In this document: positions 33,667 through 41,891 of the stretch, one piece after another
How positions within the stretch are numbered: position 1 is the first letter of the stretch
Layout: each line of letters begins with the position of its first letter
Source of the DNA: Terriglobia bacterium
GTDB lineage: Bacteria > Acidobacteriota > Terriglobia > UBA7540
Direction: 5' to 3'
Assembly: GCA_030040995.1 (NCBI GenBank)
Contig: JASHOS010000033.1
Location: 1 to 60,661, forward strand
DNA: 60,661 bases
Position numbers and translations under genes: made by a program
The notes under the pieces: model-generated
The model's input: the letters and a program-made list of their open reading frames with translations, nothing else
What the model was told of the DNA's origin: nothing
The model's database searches: none

Positions 33667-33736
33667 TCGTTTTTCTTGGCCTGATCTCGCCGTAGGTGGT
33701 ACCTACGGCTACTCATGGTGTTGCCCTTCGGGCAGC
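33643..33736. repeat. Half copy of the 22956 element with stem-loop and T tract
   Basis: GGTCAACCCCTGCGGGGTTG through CCGTAGGTGGTACCTACGG to TGTTGCCCTTCGGGCAGCC matches 23091-23178. The stem TCAACCCC/GGGGTTGA (33648-33655, 33659-33666) is followed by TCGTTTTTC, so it could also terminate argG transcription. The argG stop TGA is in this stem. Confidence 0.65.
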
Positions 33737-33760
33737 CGGAACCGGGGTCAGGAAAAAAGC

Positions 33761-34786
33761 ATGGCGAGCGCTGAGCCATTTGGCGAGCTTTTCAGTCTGA
33801 CGCGGAAACTGGTGAGCATTCCTTCGGTCACCGGCGAAGAGGGAGCTTGCTGCGAATTCCTATCCGAATACCTGGTGAAACGAGGTTGGAAGGTTGAACC
33901 CTTGGCAGTATCGCCGGGGCGCTTCGATGTCTTCGCGGCTTGCGGCGACCCAGAGATTATGCTGAGCACTCATCTTGATACCGTGCCGCCTTTCGTTGCC
34001 GCGCGGGAAGATGCGGAATTTATCTATGGGCGCGGCTCGTGCGATGCCAAGGGCATTGCCGCTTCTGAAATCGCCGCGGCGGAGCGCCTGGTCGAGGAAG
34101 GCATTCGAAACATTGGTCTGCTTTTTCTTGTGGGCGAGGAAACACTCAGCGACGGCGCGCGAGCGGCGAATCTCGTTCCGCGCGGATCCAAGTACCTGAT
34201 CAACGGCGAGCCCACGTCTAACAAGCTGGCTTTGGGCACGAAGGGTATTCTCCGCGTCGATATTCACACCCGTGGCAAGACAGCGCACTCCGCTTATCCG
34301 CATCTCGGGGAGTCCGCAGTCGAGAAGCTTTTGGATCTTCTGGCGGATTTCCGCAGACTTCCCCTTCCTGTGGATAGCGTTTTGGGCGCGTGCACTCTGA
34401 ACATTGGCGTGATCTCGGGAGGGTCTGCTGCGAACGTGATCCCCGGCGAGGCGCAGGCGCAACTTCTCTTCCGGACAGTTCCGGAACAGCCGGGCGCGGC
34501 CAGCTTCACGGCACAGGTCGAGGGGTTGCTGAAAGGCCGGTGCGAATACGAGTTCGTCCGCGAGACGCTGCCCGTCCGCATGGAGAAGCTCGACGGTTTT
34601 GAGACGGACGTCGTTGCCTTCTCGACCGATGTGCCATCGCTCACTCGATGGGGACAGCCGTTCCTGCTCGGTCCAGGACCCATTGACGTGGCCCATACCG
34701 ACCATGAGCGCGTCCGGAAGGCCGACTTGGTGAACGCCGTCGATCTCTATTGCCGCCTCGTGCGGATGCTCAAAGCGAGGAACTAG
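33761..34786 (+). CDS. M20 family deacetylase/deacylase (ArgE/DapE-like)
   Basis: A 341-residue di-zinc hydrolase. Metal ligands H71 and D95 (STHLDTVPP, CDAKG), catalytic D73 and E126 (GEETLSDG), and the last His in DVAHTDHERV; dimerisation domain in the middle (TRGKTAHSAYPHLGESAVEK). ATG 33761 has AGGAAAA upstream. Position right after argR-argG suggests acetylornithine or acetylcitrulline deacetylase; succinyl-diaminopimelate hydrolysis is the other option, as lysine genes follow 1.7 kb later. Confidence 0.85.
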   Translation: MASAEPFGELFSLTRKLVSIPSVTGEEGACCEFLSEYLVKRGWKVEPLAVSPGRFDVFAACGDPEIMLSTHLDTVPPFVAAREDAEFIYGRGSCDAKGIAASEIAAAERLVEEGIRNIGLLFLVGEETLSDGARAANLVPRGSKYLINGEPTSNKLALGTKGILRVDIHTRGKTAHSAYPHLGESAVEKLLDLLADFRRLPLPVDSVLGACTLNIGVISGGSAANVIPGEAQAQLLFRTVPEQPGAASFTAQVEGLLKGRCEYEFVRETLPVRMEKLDGFETDVVAFSTDVPSLTRWGQPFLLGPGPIDVAHTDHERVRKADLVNAVDLYCRLVRMLKARN

Positions 34787-34842
34787 CGCGCCCGGCAACG
34801 GCCGCAGCGGAGTATAGGTGAACTCTGTTATGGAACCAATCC

Positions 34843-34871
34843 TGGCCTGAGTGTGGAGATCCGGGTATACT
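34843..34871 (+). promoter_or_regulatory. Candidate promoter of the second hicBA locus
   Basis: -10 TATACT (34866-34871) with a weak -35 TGGCCT (34843-34848), 17 bp apart, 17 nt before the hicB ATG. AGGAG follows as RBS. Confidence 0.35.
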
Positions 34872-34888
34872 GACGCCAGGAGTATCGA

Positions 34889-35086
34889 ATGAAACTCACG
34901 GTGGTGCTCTATCCTTCGGAAGAGGGCTTTGCAGTATCGGCGCCGACTTTGCCAGGCTGCTGGTCGCAAGGGACGACGGAGGAAGAAGCCCTGGGCAACA
35001 TCGCGACCGCTATTCGGGAGTATTTGGACGTCGAAGTTGAGCAGCTCGACGGCGCTGAGGTTCGGGAAATTGAGGTTGCTGTATAG
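34889..35086 (+). CDS. hicB: HicB-family antitoxin
   Basis: A 65-residue short HicB: MKLTVVLYPSEEGFAVSAPT then LPGCWSQGTTEEEALGNIATAIREYL, the UPF0150 pattern. Its toxin partner immediately downstream is frameshifted, so this antitoxin is probably an orphan. RBS AGGAG lies before the ATG. Confidence 0.85.
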   Translation: MKLTVVLYPSEEGFAVSAPTLPGCWSQGTTEEEALGNIATAIREYLDVEVEQLDGAEVREIEVAV

Positions 35087-35088
35087 CC

Positions 35089-35297
35089 GTGCCGAAGCTG
35101 CCCGGCATTAATCACCTCACGGCGGTTCGAACCCTTGAAAAGGCTTCCGCGTTCTGCGACAAGGCAAACACGTCGTCATGACCGACGGTGTTCGCAAAAT
35201 CACCATCCCACGGCATAATCCTGTTAATGCGATTACTATGGCTGGGATTGTGCGCGATGCTGGTTTGACGATCGATGAATTCCGCAAGCTGCTCTGA
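35089..35297 (+). pseudogene. hicA: Frameshifted hicA toxin
   Basis: GTG 35089 starts PKLPGINHLTAVRTLEKA in one frame; then a shift leads to FRVLRQGKHVVMTDGVRKIT and IPRHNPVNAITMAGIVRDAG and LTIDEFRKLL before TGA 35295. Together these spell a whole HicA, including the catalytic His in GKHVVM, with a small deletion at the A-G-F position. Only 2 nt after hicB. A sequencing error would also explain it. Confidence 0.8.
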
Positions 35298-35335
35298 TCG
35301 GCGCTCCCCGGCTTAACCTTACGAAACCTGGCTGA

Positions 35336-35470
35336 ATGCTTGCTCTCGAGGCTCTCGCAGAACTCGAAGCGGGCAGCGAGGCTAAGCCGAAACTGTTCGT
35401 GGACCCGCAGGTCTGCGGCAGCGCGGCCTGCTCTGATCGGGCACTCAGGAAGGGAATGTTGAAAACATGA
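35336..35470 (+). CDS. Possible 44-residue small ORF coupled to asd
   Basis: ATG 35336 opens a 44-codon frame ([20 protein letters not shown] then [20 protein letters not shown] then MLKT) whose TGA overlaps the asd ATG as ATGA. The overlap suggests translational coupling, but the RBS is weak and no family was recognised. It could equally be chance. Confidence 0.3.
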   Translation: MLALEALAELEAGSEAKPKLFVDPQVCGSAACSDRALRKGMLKT

Positions 35471-36516
35471 AGAAAATTGAGGTTGGCGTCTTAGGGGCGA
35501 CTGGCATGGTCGGGCAAAGATTCGTCAGCCTGCTGCGAAACCACCCCTGGTTTGATCTCGCGTGGCTCGCCGCCTCAGACCGTTCAGCGGGTAAGAGCTA
35601 TGGCGAGGCCTGTAGCTGGCGGCTGCGCGAGCCGATGCCGGAAAGTGTCCGGACGATGCGGGTTGGCGAGTGCAAACCTGGCGGGGCGCCGCAACTGCTG
35701 TTTGCCTCATTGGATTCCAAGGTCGCGGGCGAAGTCGAGAAGGAGTTCGCGCGGGCCGGCCACGTGGTGGTCTCCAACTCCTCGAATCACCGAATGGATG
35801 AAGATGTGCCCCTGCTCATCCCGGAGGTGAATCCGGACCACCTTGCCCTTGTGCGTGTCCAGCGCCAGCAACGGCGGTGGAGTGGCATGATCGTAACCAA
35901 TCCCAATTGCACGGCGGTAGGCTTGGTCATGTCGCTTGCGCCGCTTCATGCGGCGTTCGGGATTGAAAAGGTCATGATGACGAGCATGCAGGCGATTTCA
36001 GGAGCGGGATACCCGGGGGTGCCCACGCTCGATATTCTCGGCAACGTAATTCCCTACATCGCCGGCGAAGAAGAAAAGGTAGAGCGGGAAACACAAAAGC
36101 TGCTCGGCAAGCTGACGGACGTCCAAGTCCAGCCGTCAAAAATCGTGGTAAGCGCGCATTGCAACCGGGTGCTGGTCGAGGACGGACATACCGAATCGAT
36201 TTCCGTCTCGCTCAACGGAAAGGCCTCTTTGCAGGATCTGATCGGCGTCTGGCGGAAATATCGGTCACGCCCGCAGGAGCTGCATCTTCCGTCCGCGCCC
36301 GCTCATCCGATTGTGGTGCGCGACGAAAACGATCGCCCACAAGTCCGGCTTGATGTTGAAAGCGAGCGAGGGATGGCCATCGTGATTGGCCGGATTCGGC
36401 ATTGCGCCGTGTTGCAGTTCAAGTATACTGCCCTGAGCCACAACACGATTCGCGGCGCGGCAGGCGCGGCCCTGCTGAACGCGGAGTTGATGAAAGCGGA
36501 AGGCTACCTGGAGTAG
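35467..36516 (+). CDS. asd: Aspartate-semialdehyde dehydrogenase (archaeal/fungal type)
   Basis: NADPH-dependent reduction of aspartyl phosphate, the branch point to lysine/DAP, threonine and methionine. 349 aa: nucleotide loop [11 protein letters not shown], catalytic C148 ([10 protein letters not shown]), the SAHCNRV segment and catalytic His in EDGHTES. The type with CNRV..DGHTE is that of archaea, fungi and some bacteria rather than the E. coli Asd. First of asd-dapB-dapA. Confidence 0.95.
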   Translation: MKKIEVGVLGATGMVGQRFVSLLRNHPWFDLAWLAASDRSAGKSYGEACSWRLREPMPESVRTMRVGECKPGGAPQLLFASLDSKVAGEVEKEFARAGHVVVSNSSNHRMDEDVPLLIPEVNPDHLALVRVQRQQRRWSGMIVTNPNCTAVGLVMSLAPLHAAFGIEKVMMTSMQAISGAGYPGVPTLDILGNVIPYIAGEEEKVERETQKLLGKLTDVQVQPSKIVVSAHCNRVLVEDGHTESISVSLNGKASLQDLIGVWRKYRSRPQELHLPSAPAHPIVVRDENDRPQVRLDVESERGMAIVIGRIRHCAVLQFKYTALSHNTIRGAAGAALLNAELMKAEGYLE

Positions 36517-36547
36517 GCCTGATTGATGACTGAGATTTCCGTTTATA

Positions 36548-36634
36548 GCGCAGGGTCCGTAGTCTGACCCTGCGGTTTGTGGCTGGGAAACCTGGGAAAA
36601 GCCGCAGCGTTATAAAGCGAACGCTGCGCTACAA
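36548..36634. repeat. Double hairpin repeat between asd and dapB
   Basis: Stems CGCAGGGTC/GACCCTGCG and CGCAGCGTT/AACGCTGCG joined by GGTTTGTGGCTGG. The second stem and its leader recur at 39141-39199. Confidence 0.7.
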
Positions 36635-36663
36635 CTCAATCATCAATATTCGACGCCACGACC

Positions 36664-37410
36664 ATGACCGAGCCCCCACAGCCTTCACTCCTTAACGTCG
36701 TGCTACTCGGCTACGGCAAAATGGGCAAGGCCATCGCTGCCCTGGCGCCCCAGCGGGGCTGCCATGTGGTGCGGGTTCTGGATGAGGAGTCGAACCGGAG
36801 TTGCCAAGGCATCACGCCGGAAAACTTCAAGAATGTCAAGGTAGCGTTAGATTTCACGGCGCCGGGAGCGGTGGTGGAAAACATCCGGCGTATCGCGGCT
36901 CTGGGGTGCAATCTGGTAGTCGGAACGACGGGCTGGACAGACCGGTTTGGCGAAGTCCGCGCCGCCATCGAGAGTTCCGGCGTGGGTCTTGTGTATGGCG
37001 CCAATTTCTCGATTGGCGTTCAGCTTTTCTACCGCGCCGCGGCGGCATTGGCGAAAGTATTATCCGATTACCCTGCCTACGAGCCCTACATTACCGAATC
37101 TCATCACCGCTCCAAGAAAGATGCTCCTTCCGGGACCGCGCTTGAGCTGAAGCGGCAAGTGCAGCCGTTTTTGAAGGGCCGGGAAATTCCTGTATCCAGC
37201 GTCCGCGCCGGTTATATTCCGGGAACGCACGAGCTAGGGTTCGATTCGGAAGCAGATACGCTGGTTCTGCGTCACACGGCGCGCGGCCGGCAGGCCTTTG
37301 CCGAAGGAGCGCTCCATGCCGCTCGCTGGGTGGCCGGCAAAAGAGGAATCTATCAATTTGCCGACACTCTGGACCACGAAGGAAGTAATGCCTCAGACTC
37401 GGACGCGTAG
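36664..37410 (+). CDS. dapB: 4-hydroxy-tetrahydrodipicolinate reductase
   Basis: Second reduction of the diaminopimelate/lysine pathway (248 aa). NAD(P)H loop VLLGYGKMGKAI, VVGTTGWTD, and the catalytic ESHHRSKKDAPSGTAL with the His pair and Lys. The TAG stop codon is the GTAG start of a GGCGGC hairpin repeat, so the C-terminus has been shaped by that repeat. Confidence 0.95.
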   Translation: MTEPPQPSLLNVVLLGYGKMGKAIAALAPQRGCHVVRVLDEESNRSCQGITPENFKNVKVALDFTAPGAVVENIRRIAALGCNLVVGTTGWTDRFGEVRAAIESSGVGLVYGANFSIGVQLFYRAAAALAKVLSDYPAYEPYITESHHRSKKDAPSGTALELKRQVQPFLKGREIPVSSVRAGYIPGTHELGFDSEADTLVLRHTARGRQAFAEGALHAARWVAGKRGIYQFADTLDHEGSNASDSDA

Positions 37411-37459
37411 AGGCGGCTTTATGCCGCCAATTTGCGTGGCGGGCTGAACCCGCCGCTAC
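37407..37459. repeat. GTAGAGGCGGC double hairpin, after dapB
   Basis: GTAGAGGCGGCTTTATGCCG, CC, then GGCGGGCTGAACCCGCC and GCTAC: two stems between GTAG and CTAC ends. Related copies after dapA (38411) and, inverted, after gcvPB (7838). The dapB stop is inside it. Confidence 0.75.
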
Positions 37460-37499
37460 CGACGAGCCACCAACTGAGCCATTGCCAAAGGAGAGAGTC

Positions 37500-38414
37500 A
37501 TGAGCCTTAAAGGATGCGGAACGGCGTTGGTCACGCCCTTTAGCCGCGACGGCAAGCTTGACGTGGAGGCGTTGCGCAGGCTGGTGCAGTTTCAGTTGCG
37601 CGAAGGCATCGACTTTTTGGTGCCCTGCGGCACCACCGGGGAAACGCCCACCTTGGAGAAAGAGGAATATGCGGGCGTCATCCGCGTCGTGGTAGAAGAG
37701 GCTGGCGGGAAGATTCCCGTTATTGCTGGGGCCACCAGCAACAGCACCGCCCGCGCTTGTGAGACGGCCAAAGAAGTTACCACCTTGGGTATACAGGGCA
37801 TTCTTTCCGCCGCTCCGTACTACAACAAGCCCACTCAAGAAGGCATCTTCCAGCACTTTAAGGCAATTGCAGAATCCACGGATCTGCCGGTGATTCTTTA
37901 CAACGTTCCGGGACGTACTTCTTCCAACATCGAGCCTGCTACGGTCGCCCGTCTTTCCAAAATCCCTAACATCAGGGGCATCAAAGAAGCCTCGGGCAGC
38001 ATCGTGCAGCAAATGGAAGTGCTGACGCTGGTGGGGCCGGGGTTTGCCGTGCTTTCCGGGGACGACGCCTTCACTTTCCCGCTAATGACCCTGGGCGGCG
38101 CCGGCGTGATCTCGGTAGCTTCCAATGAAGCTCCTGGTCTCATGACCCGCCTTACGCATTTGTTGCTCCAGGGCAACTACGAGGAAGCGCGGGAGCTCAA
38201 CGCCAGGCTCCTTCCGCTCATGCAGGCGAATTTTATCGAGAGCAATCCCATCCCGGTGAAAGCGGCGCTGGCCATGATGGGCATGATGGAGGAAGTCTAC
38301 CGGCTTCCTCTGGTTTCGATGAAACCGGAAAACCGGGCCAAGCTTGAGCAAGCTCTGGCTGCTCAGGGACTGTTAAAGGTGAGCCGGGGTAATCCCTCAC
38401 TTTCGGGTGCGTAG
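37500..38414 (+). CDS. dapA: 4-hydroxy-tetrahydrodipicolinate synthase
   Basis: Condenses aspartate semialdehyde with pyruvate (304 aa, TIM barrel). LVTPFSRDGKLD, PCGTTGETPTL, the Tyr of LYNVPGRTS and the Schiff-base lysine in IKEASGS are conserved. AAAGGAGAG lies 4 nt before ATG 37500; the TTG at 37482 overlaps that RBS and is rejected. Its TAG stop is again the GTAG of a hairpin repeat. Confidence 0.96.
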   Translation: MSLKGCGTALVTPFSRDGKLDVEALRRLVQFQLREGIDFLVPCGTTGETPTLEKEEYAGVIRVVVEEAGGKIPVIAGATSNSTARACETAKEVTTLGIQGILSAAPYYNKPTQEGIFQHFKAIAESTDLPVILYNVPGRTSSNIEPATVARLSKIPNIRGIKEASGSIVQQMEVLTLVGPGFAVLSGDDAFTFPLMTLGGAGVISVASNEAPGLMTRLTHLLLQGNYEEARELNARLLPLMQANFIESNPIPVKAALAMMGMMEEVYRLPLVSMKPENRAKLEQALAAQGLLKVSRGNPSLSGA

Positions 38415-38463
38415 AGCTGGCTTTATGCCGCAATTCTGTGTGACGGGGTAAATGCGCCGCTAG
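38411..38463. repeat. GTAGAG hairpin repeat, after dapA
   Basis: GTAGAGCTGGCTTTATGCCG then CAATTCTGTGTGACGGGGTA and AATGCGCCGCTAG: a diverged copy of 37407-37459 that contains the dapA stop codon. Confidence 0.65.
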
Positions 38464-38505
38464 AACTACTCCCGAAATTGAGGCTTTACGAGCCGGGCTT
38501 GAAGT

Positions 38506-38778
38506 TCAGGCGGGACGGCCGAGGGCGTTGAACCGGACGCTGAGCCGGGATTTATACCGCGCGGCTGTATTCGGATGAATAATTCCCTTATGAATGGAGC
38601 CGTCGATAAGCGCCAGGGTGGGAGCCAGAAGAGATTGCGCGGCAGGCTGGTCCTTGGCATCGATTGCGGCCCGGAGCCGGCGAATCTGGTTGCGCAATGC
38701 AGAACGATGCGCGCGGTTGCGTTCAGTTCGAACACGCGTTTGTTTGATGCGCTTCAGCGCTGACTTGTGACTTGCCAC
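38506..38778 (-). CDS. rpsT: 30S ribosomal protein S20
   Basis: A 90-residue 16S rRNA-binding protein with the standard start ASHKSALKRIKQTRVRTERN and basic helices. GTG 38778 is preferred: GGGAGG lies four bases upstream and the family begins there. The ATG at 38811 overlaps the -10 element and adds unrelated residues. Confidence 0.95.
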   Translation of the reverse strand: MASHKSALKRIKQTRVRTERNRAHRSALRNQIRRLRAAIDAKDQPAAQSLLAPTLALIDGSIHKGIIHPNTAARYKSRLSVRFNALGRPA

Positions 38779-38806
38779 AAAACCTCCCGTATAAGGAACG
38801 AACTTA

Positions 38807-38836
38807 AACATAGCAAACGGCGGCTCGGTGCGTCAA
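38807..38836 (-). promoter_or_regulatory. Candidate rpsT promoter
   Basis: On the minus strand -35 TTGACG (38836-38831) and -10 TATGTT (38812-38807) are 18 bp apart, giving a leader of about 22 nt that contains the RBS of GTG 38778. Confidence 0.5.
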
Positions 38837-38852
38837 CGGGTTGATCCGTTGG

Positions 38853-38939
38853 GTAGTGGGTCAGTTTGGACTTGTAGCGGCGAGTTTACCTCGCCAGATG
38901 GCGGCATGAAGCCGCCTCTACATCAAAGTGACCCACTAC
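38853..38939. repeat. 87-bp inverted-repeat element, copy 2
   Basis: Near-identical to 213-299 (arms 38853-38868 and 38924-38939; one base of the right arm differs). Identity over the whole length at 38 kb distance suggests recent spread. Confidence 0.85.
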
Positions 38940-39046
38940 CATCCGTTGCAGGCAAGGCTTTGCCAAAGTTGCGGAGAACGTTTTTTGTAGCGCCGTGCTC
39001 GCTTTATAGCCCTGTCATGATGGGCCGTTGGCCCGCGAAACCGAAT

Positions 39047-39135
39047 GAAAATGCTCCTTGTCGGCGGCGGATGAACTGACGGCGCCATGAGTCTTTCTTT
39101 TTCAGCAGAACCACGCTCAAGCCAGGAGCATTTTC
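39047..39135. repeat. 12-bp inverted repeat over 89 bp
   Basis: GAAAATGCTCCT (39047-39058) and its exact complement (39124-39135) flank about 65 bp without coding signs. With the elements at 38853 and 39141 it fills the 520-bp gap before 39300. Confidence 0.55.
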
Positions 39136-39140
39136 AAGGC

Positions 39141-39199
39141 TGCGGTTTGTGATTGCTCGAAAAAGCCGCAGCGTTACAAGGCGAACGCTGCGCTACAAC
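39141..39199. repeat. CGCAGCGTT hairpin repeat, copy 2
   Basis: TGCGGTTTGTGATTGCTCGA then AAAAGCCGCAGCGTTACAAG and GCGAACGCTGCGCTACAA; matches 36571-36634 including the stem CGCAGCGTT/AACGCTGCG. Confidence 0.65.
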
Positions 39200-39299
39200 C
39201 GCTCCTATTCTGACTTTGACGTGACCCTACCGTTGCAGGGGCCGCAAGTTCGGCCTTCGACAGGCTGGTTGAGCGACCCCGTAAGAGAGGAGGCAGTGA

Positions 39300-40403
39300 A
39301 TGGCGAAGCTAAACCGCAGAGAATGCATGCAAGGCATGCTGGCAGTTGCGTCGGCAGCCGTAGCTTCGGGCACCCAAGGAATGCCGCGACCACTGGCAGG
39401 AGAAACGGCCAAGGCCAGCGAGGACAAAATCAAGATATGCCTCATCTGGGGAGATCGCGACCCCCACTTGGTCAGGCTATCGGAGCAATTAGGCGTCACC
39501 CATGCTATTGCGGGCACTGCATCGGTGCTGGCCCGAACGCCCCGTGACAAGTATTCGGACGCAATAGCGCGGATCAAGGCTCGGTACGAAAAGACTGGGT
39601 TAACGATCGCAGGCATTGAGAGCCACCCCGTACCGGCGGAAAAAATAAAATTGGGCCTTCCAGGTCGTGATGAGGAGATCGAGAACTATATTGCCGCCAT
39701 CGAGGCGCTCGGAGAAGCCGGGATTTCTATGGTCTGTTACGACTTTATGGCAGGCATTGATTGGTATCGCTCCAATCTCCATTATCCGGGACGCGGAAAC
39801 TGCTCTACGATGTCCTTTAACATTCAGGACACCCAAAAGCTAGGTCTCACGCAGTGGGGCCGGATCAGCGAAGAGCAAATGTGGCGCAACATCGAGTATT
39901 TCCAGAAGGCCGTGCTTCCCGTCGCTCAGAAAGCTGGTGTGCAAATGGCGTTGCATCCGGACGATCCTCCTGTCCATGAGCTGCGCGGAATTGCACGGAT
40001 CGTGATTAGCGCGGAGAATTATCGCCGCATCATGAACATCGTACCGAGCCCCGTAAACGGGGTCACTTTCGAAATGGGGGCTTTCTCCCTCTTCGGCGGT
40101 GATCTCAGGGCTCTGGCGCGAGAGTTTTGCCGGGACAATAAAGTTTTCTACATACACGCGCGCAACCTGCGGGGCACGCGTGACCACTTTATTGAGACGT
40201 TTCAAGATGATGGCCAGGTCAATTTTGGCGAGATGTTTCAAACCTTCTACGATAATGGCTTCCGTGGTCCCTTGCGTCCCGACCATGACCCCATCCTGGA
40301 CGGCGAAGTCGATGTCCAGCCCGGATATGGCGTGCTCGGGAAGATCTTTGCCGTCGGCTACATCAAAGGCATCATGGCCAGCCGTAACATTCCTTATGTG
40401 TAG
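39300..40403 (+). CDS. Exported mannonate dehydratase (UxuA) family protein
   Basis: A 367-residue TIM-barrel protein of the UxuA family, which dehydrates D-mannonate to 2-keto-3-deoxygluconate. Marks: VCYDFMAGIDWYR, VQMALHPDDPP, FEMGAFS, HARNLRG and GPLRPDHDP. The N-terminus (NRRECMQGMLAVASAAVASG) has a twin-arginine and hydrophobic stretch like a Tat signal, unusual for an enzyme that is normally cytoplasmic. RBS GAGAGGAGG. Seventeen nt ahead of an exported RraA-like gene. The true substrate may be another sugar acid. Confidence 0.85.
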   Translation: MAKLNRRECMQGMLAVASAAVASGTQGMPRPLAGETAKASEDKIKICLIWGDRDPHLVRLSEQLGVTHAIAGTASVLARTPRDKYSDAIARIKARYEKTGLTIAGIESHPVPAEKIKLGLPGRDEEIENYIAAIEALGEAGISMVCYDFMAGIDWYRSNLHYPGRGNCSTMSFNIQDTQKLGLTQWGRISEEQMWRNIEYFQKAVLPVAQKAGVQMALHPDDPPVHELRGIARIVISAENYRRIMNIVPSPVNGVTFEMGAFSLFGGDLRALAREFCRDNKVFYIHARNLRGTRDHFIETFQDDGQVNFGEMFQTFYDNGFRGPLRPDHDPILDGEVDVQPGYGVLGKIFAVGYIKGIMASRNIPYV

Positions 40404-40420
40404 GGAGGAGACGGAGTTCC

Positions 40421-41344
40421 ATGCGATACAAACGCAATCTTCTGATCTCGGCGATCTTGCTGTTCGCATTCAGCGCCAGTGGACGGGCGCAGCTTGGCAT
40501 GTTTTCCAAGCAACAACTGATCGAGTTCACACCCGGCTGGCACGGGGCGCGATTTGCGGACGGCCGCCCGGACGTTCCCGATGCGGTCTTGCAGCGCCTC
40601 AAGGATGCTACAGCCGAACAGGCCTGGGAAGTGCTCATGAAGGCGGGCTATCGCAATCAGTTTGAAGCGCACTGGCAGGTGATTAACCCTTCAGAGGAGA
40701 GACTGATTGGCCGGGTGGTGACGGCAGTGTTTATGCCTTACCGGCCTGACGTCGATTCGGTGATCAGGGCTAATGGAGTCAAGGAGGGGAACACCGTTAG
40801 AGGTGAAAATTCTTGGATCATCAATACGCTCAAGCCGGGTGACGTGATGGTCGTCAACCTCTTCGGGAAGATCAAAGATGGCACAATCATCGGCTCCAAT
40901 CTGGGAACATCCGTCTCGACCAAGGAACGTAGCGGGGCTTCTATAGACGGGCTCATCGTAGATGGATCCGTGCGCGACACCGCCGAAATCGGGGAAATTA
41001 AAGGGTTCGAGGTGCTTTGCCGGGGAACGGACCCCTCTGCGCTTCGGAACGTAATGCTGATGGGAATCAATGTGCCCATCCGCATCGGCCAGGCGACTGT
41101 GATGCCAGGCGATGTCGCAGTCAGCGATCCGGAAGGGGTCACATTCATTCCGCCACAGCTTGCCGAGCAAGTGGCCGATCATGCAGAGGAAGACCATCTG
41201 GTCGACGATTGGGGGGAAATGATGTTGCGCGAGCAGAAGTACACGCCGGGACAAATCGACGGACGATGGACCAACGAGATGATCGACGAATTCAATCGCT
41301 GGGCGGCATCACAAGGCTCGAAGGTGCGGCTTCAGAAACATTAG
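40421..41344 (+). CDS. Exported RraA-like aldolase/regulator family protein
   Basis: A 307-residue protein with signal peptide (LLISAILLFAFSASGRAQ) and an RraA/HMG-aldolase fold: GASIDGLIVDGSVRDTAEI, LPxxG-type GTDPSAL, and VMPGDVAVSDPEGVTFIPPQ. Family members cleave 4-hydroxy-2-oxo acids with a divalent metal, or are RNase E inhibitors; a secreted copy next to a sugar-acid dehydratase argues for an aldolase. Extra N- and C-terminal segments flank the core. Confidence 0.83.
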   Translation: MRYKRNLLISAILLFAFSASGRAQLGMFSKQQLIEFTPGWHGARFADGRPDVPDAVLQRLKDATAEQAWEVLMKAGYRNQFEAHWQVINPSEERLIGRVVTAVFMPYRPDVDSVIRANGVKEGNTVRGENSWIINTLKPGDVMVVNLFGKIKDGTIIGSNLGTSVSTKERSGASIDGLIVDGSVRDTAEIGEIKGFEVLCRGTDPSALRNVMLMGINVPIRIGQATVMPGDVAVSDPEGVTFIPPQLAEQVADHAEEDHLVDDWGEMMLREQKYTPGQIDGRWTNEMIDEFNRWAASQGSKVRLQKH

Positions 41345-41369
41345 TATCCAGTAAATAGGCGAGCGCAGT

Positions 41370-41425
41370 AGCGCTCCCGTCCCGGCTGCATTTCCCGGTC
41401 CCGCCAAGCGGACCGGTGCTACTTC
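41370..41425. repeat. GGTCCCGCC hairpin repeat
   Basis: GCGCTCCCGTCCCGGCTGCA then CCGGTCCCGCCAAGCGGACC and GGTGCTAC. The same GGTCCCGCC/GGCGGGACC hairpin type is at 350-373 and 55376-55402. It abuts the truncated end of the uracil-DNA glycosylase remnant. Confidence 0.6.
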
Positions 41426-41440
41426 TGGACTGCTCGAATC

Positions 41441-41684
41441 CAAGGAGGCGGTCAAAGAGTTTGCCAGCAGGTCCGACAAAAGGCTTTCCCTCACGGTCTT
41501 CCTGATCCCCTGCCATCTCACCAATAAACATAATTGCGGCTTTTGAAGGGCCGTTCCCGAAGACGGTCTGAGTTCCGATCTTGTAGAGGTCGCAAGCTTT
41601 GCAGGCCGCAGCGGCCTGACGGAGGTGCGCCAGGGTAGCTCGCCGCGGCACCGAATTGCGCGATGGGTAAGAGTCCTTAGCCAC
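41441..41684 (-). pseudogene. Truncated family 4/UdgX-type uracil-DNA glycosylase
   Basis: From GTG 41684: LAHLRQAAAACKACDLYKIG then TQTVFGNG then AAIMFIGEMAGDQEDREGKP and FVGPAGKLFDRLLG, after which homology stops and the frame enters a hairpin repeat. The piece has the first two iron-sulfur cysteines (CKAC) and the active-site GExxGDxED..PFVGPAG motif but lacks the remaining two thirds of the enzyme. Convergent with the RraA-like gene. Confidence 0.75.
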
Positions 41685-41891
41685 AGGTCCCTCCGATATC
41701 CAACGAAGGCCGGAATATCGTTCGTGCCGAGCGTGTGTTCCCGTTCGGATTATACGCCGTACCAAAGGATCGGCGTAGATTCCTGTTGCGTGGCCGTTTG
41801 TCTGCGTCATCCCCGGCGAAGTTGTTACACTTATAGAGAGAAGCCGGGAGGGAGCTTTACGTCCCCGGGTGGTACCAAAGCAGGCGGCAGG

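Noticed and set aside
33648-33675. Classical intrinsic terminator of argG as a dedicated element
   Set aside because: The stem and T tract are part of a dispersed repeat, so it is listed as a repeat; termination remains possible.
33860-34969. 369-codon minus-strand open frame
   Set aside because: Antisense to the M20 deacetylase gene, no recognisable domain, composition typical of a mirror frame.
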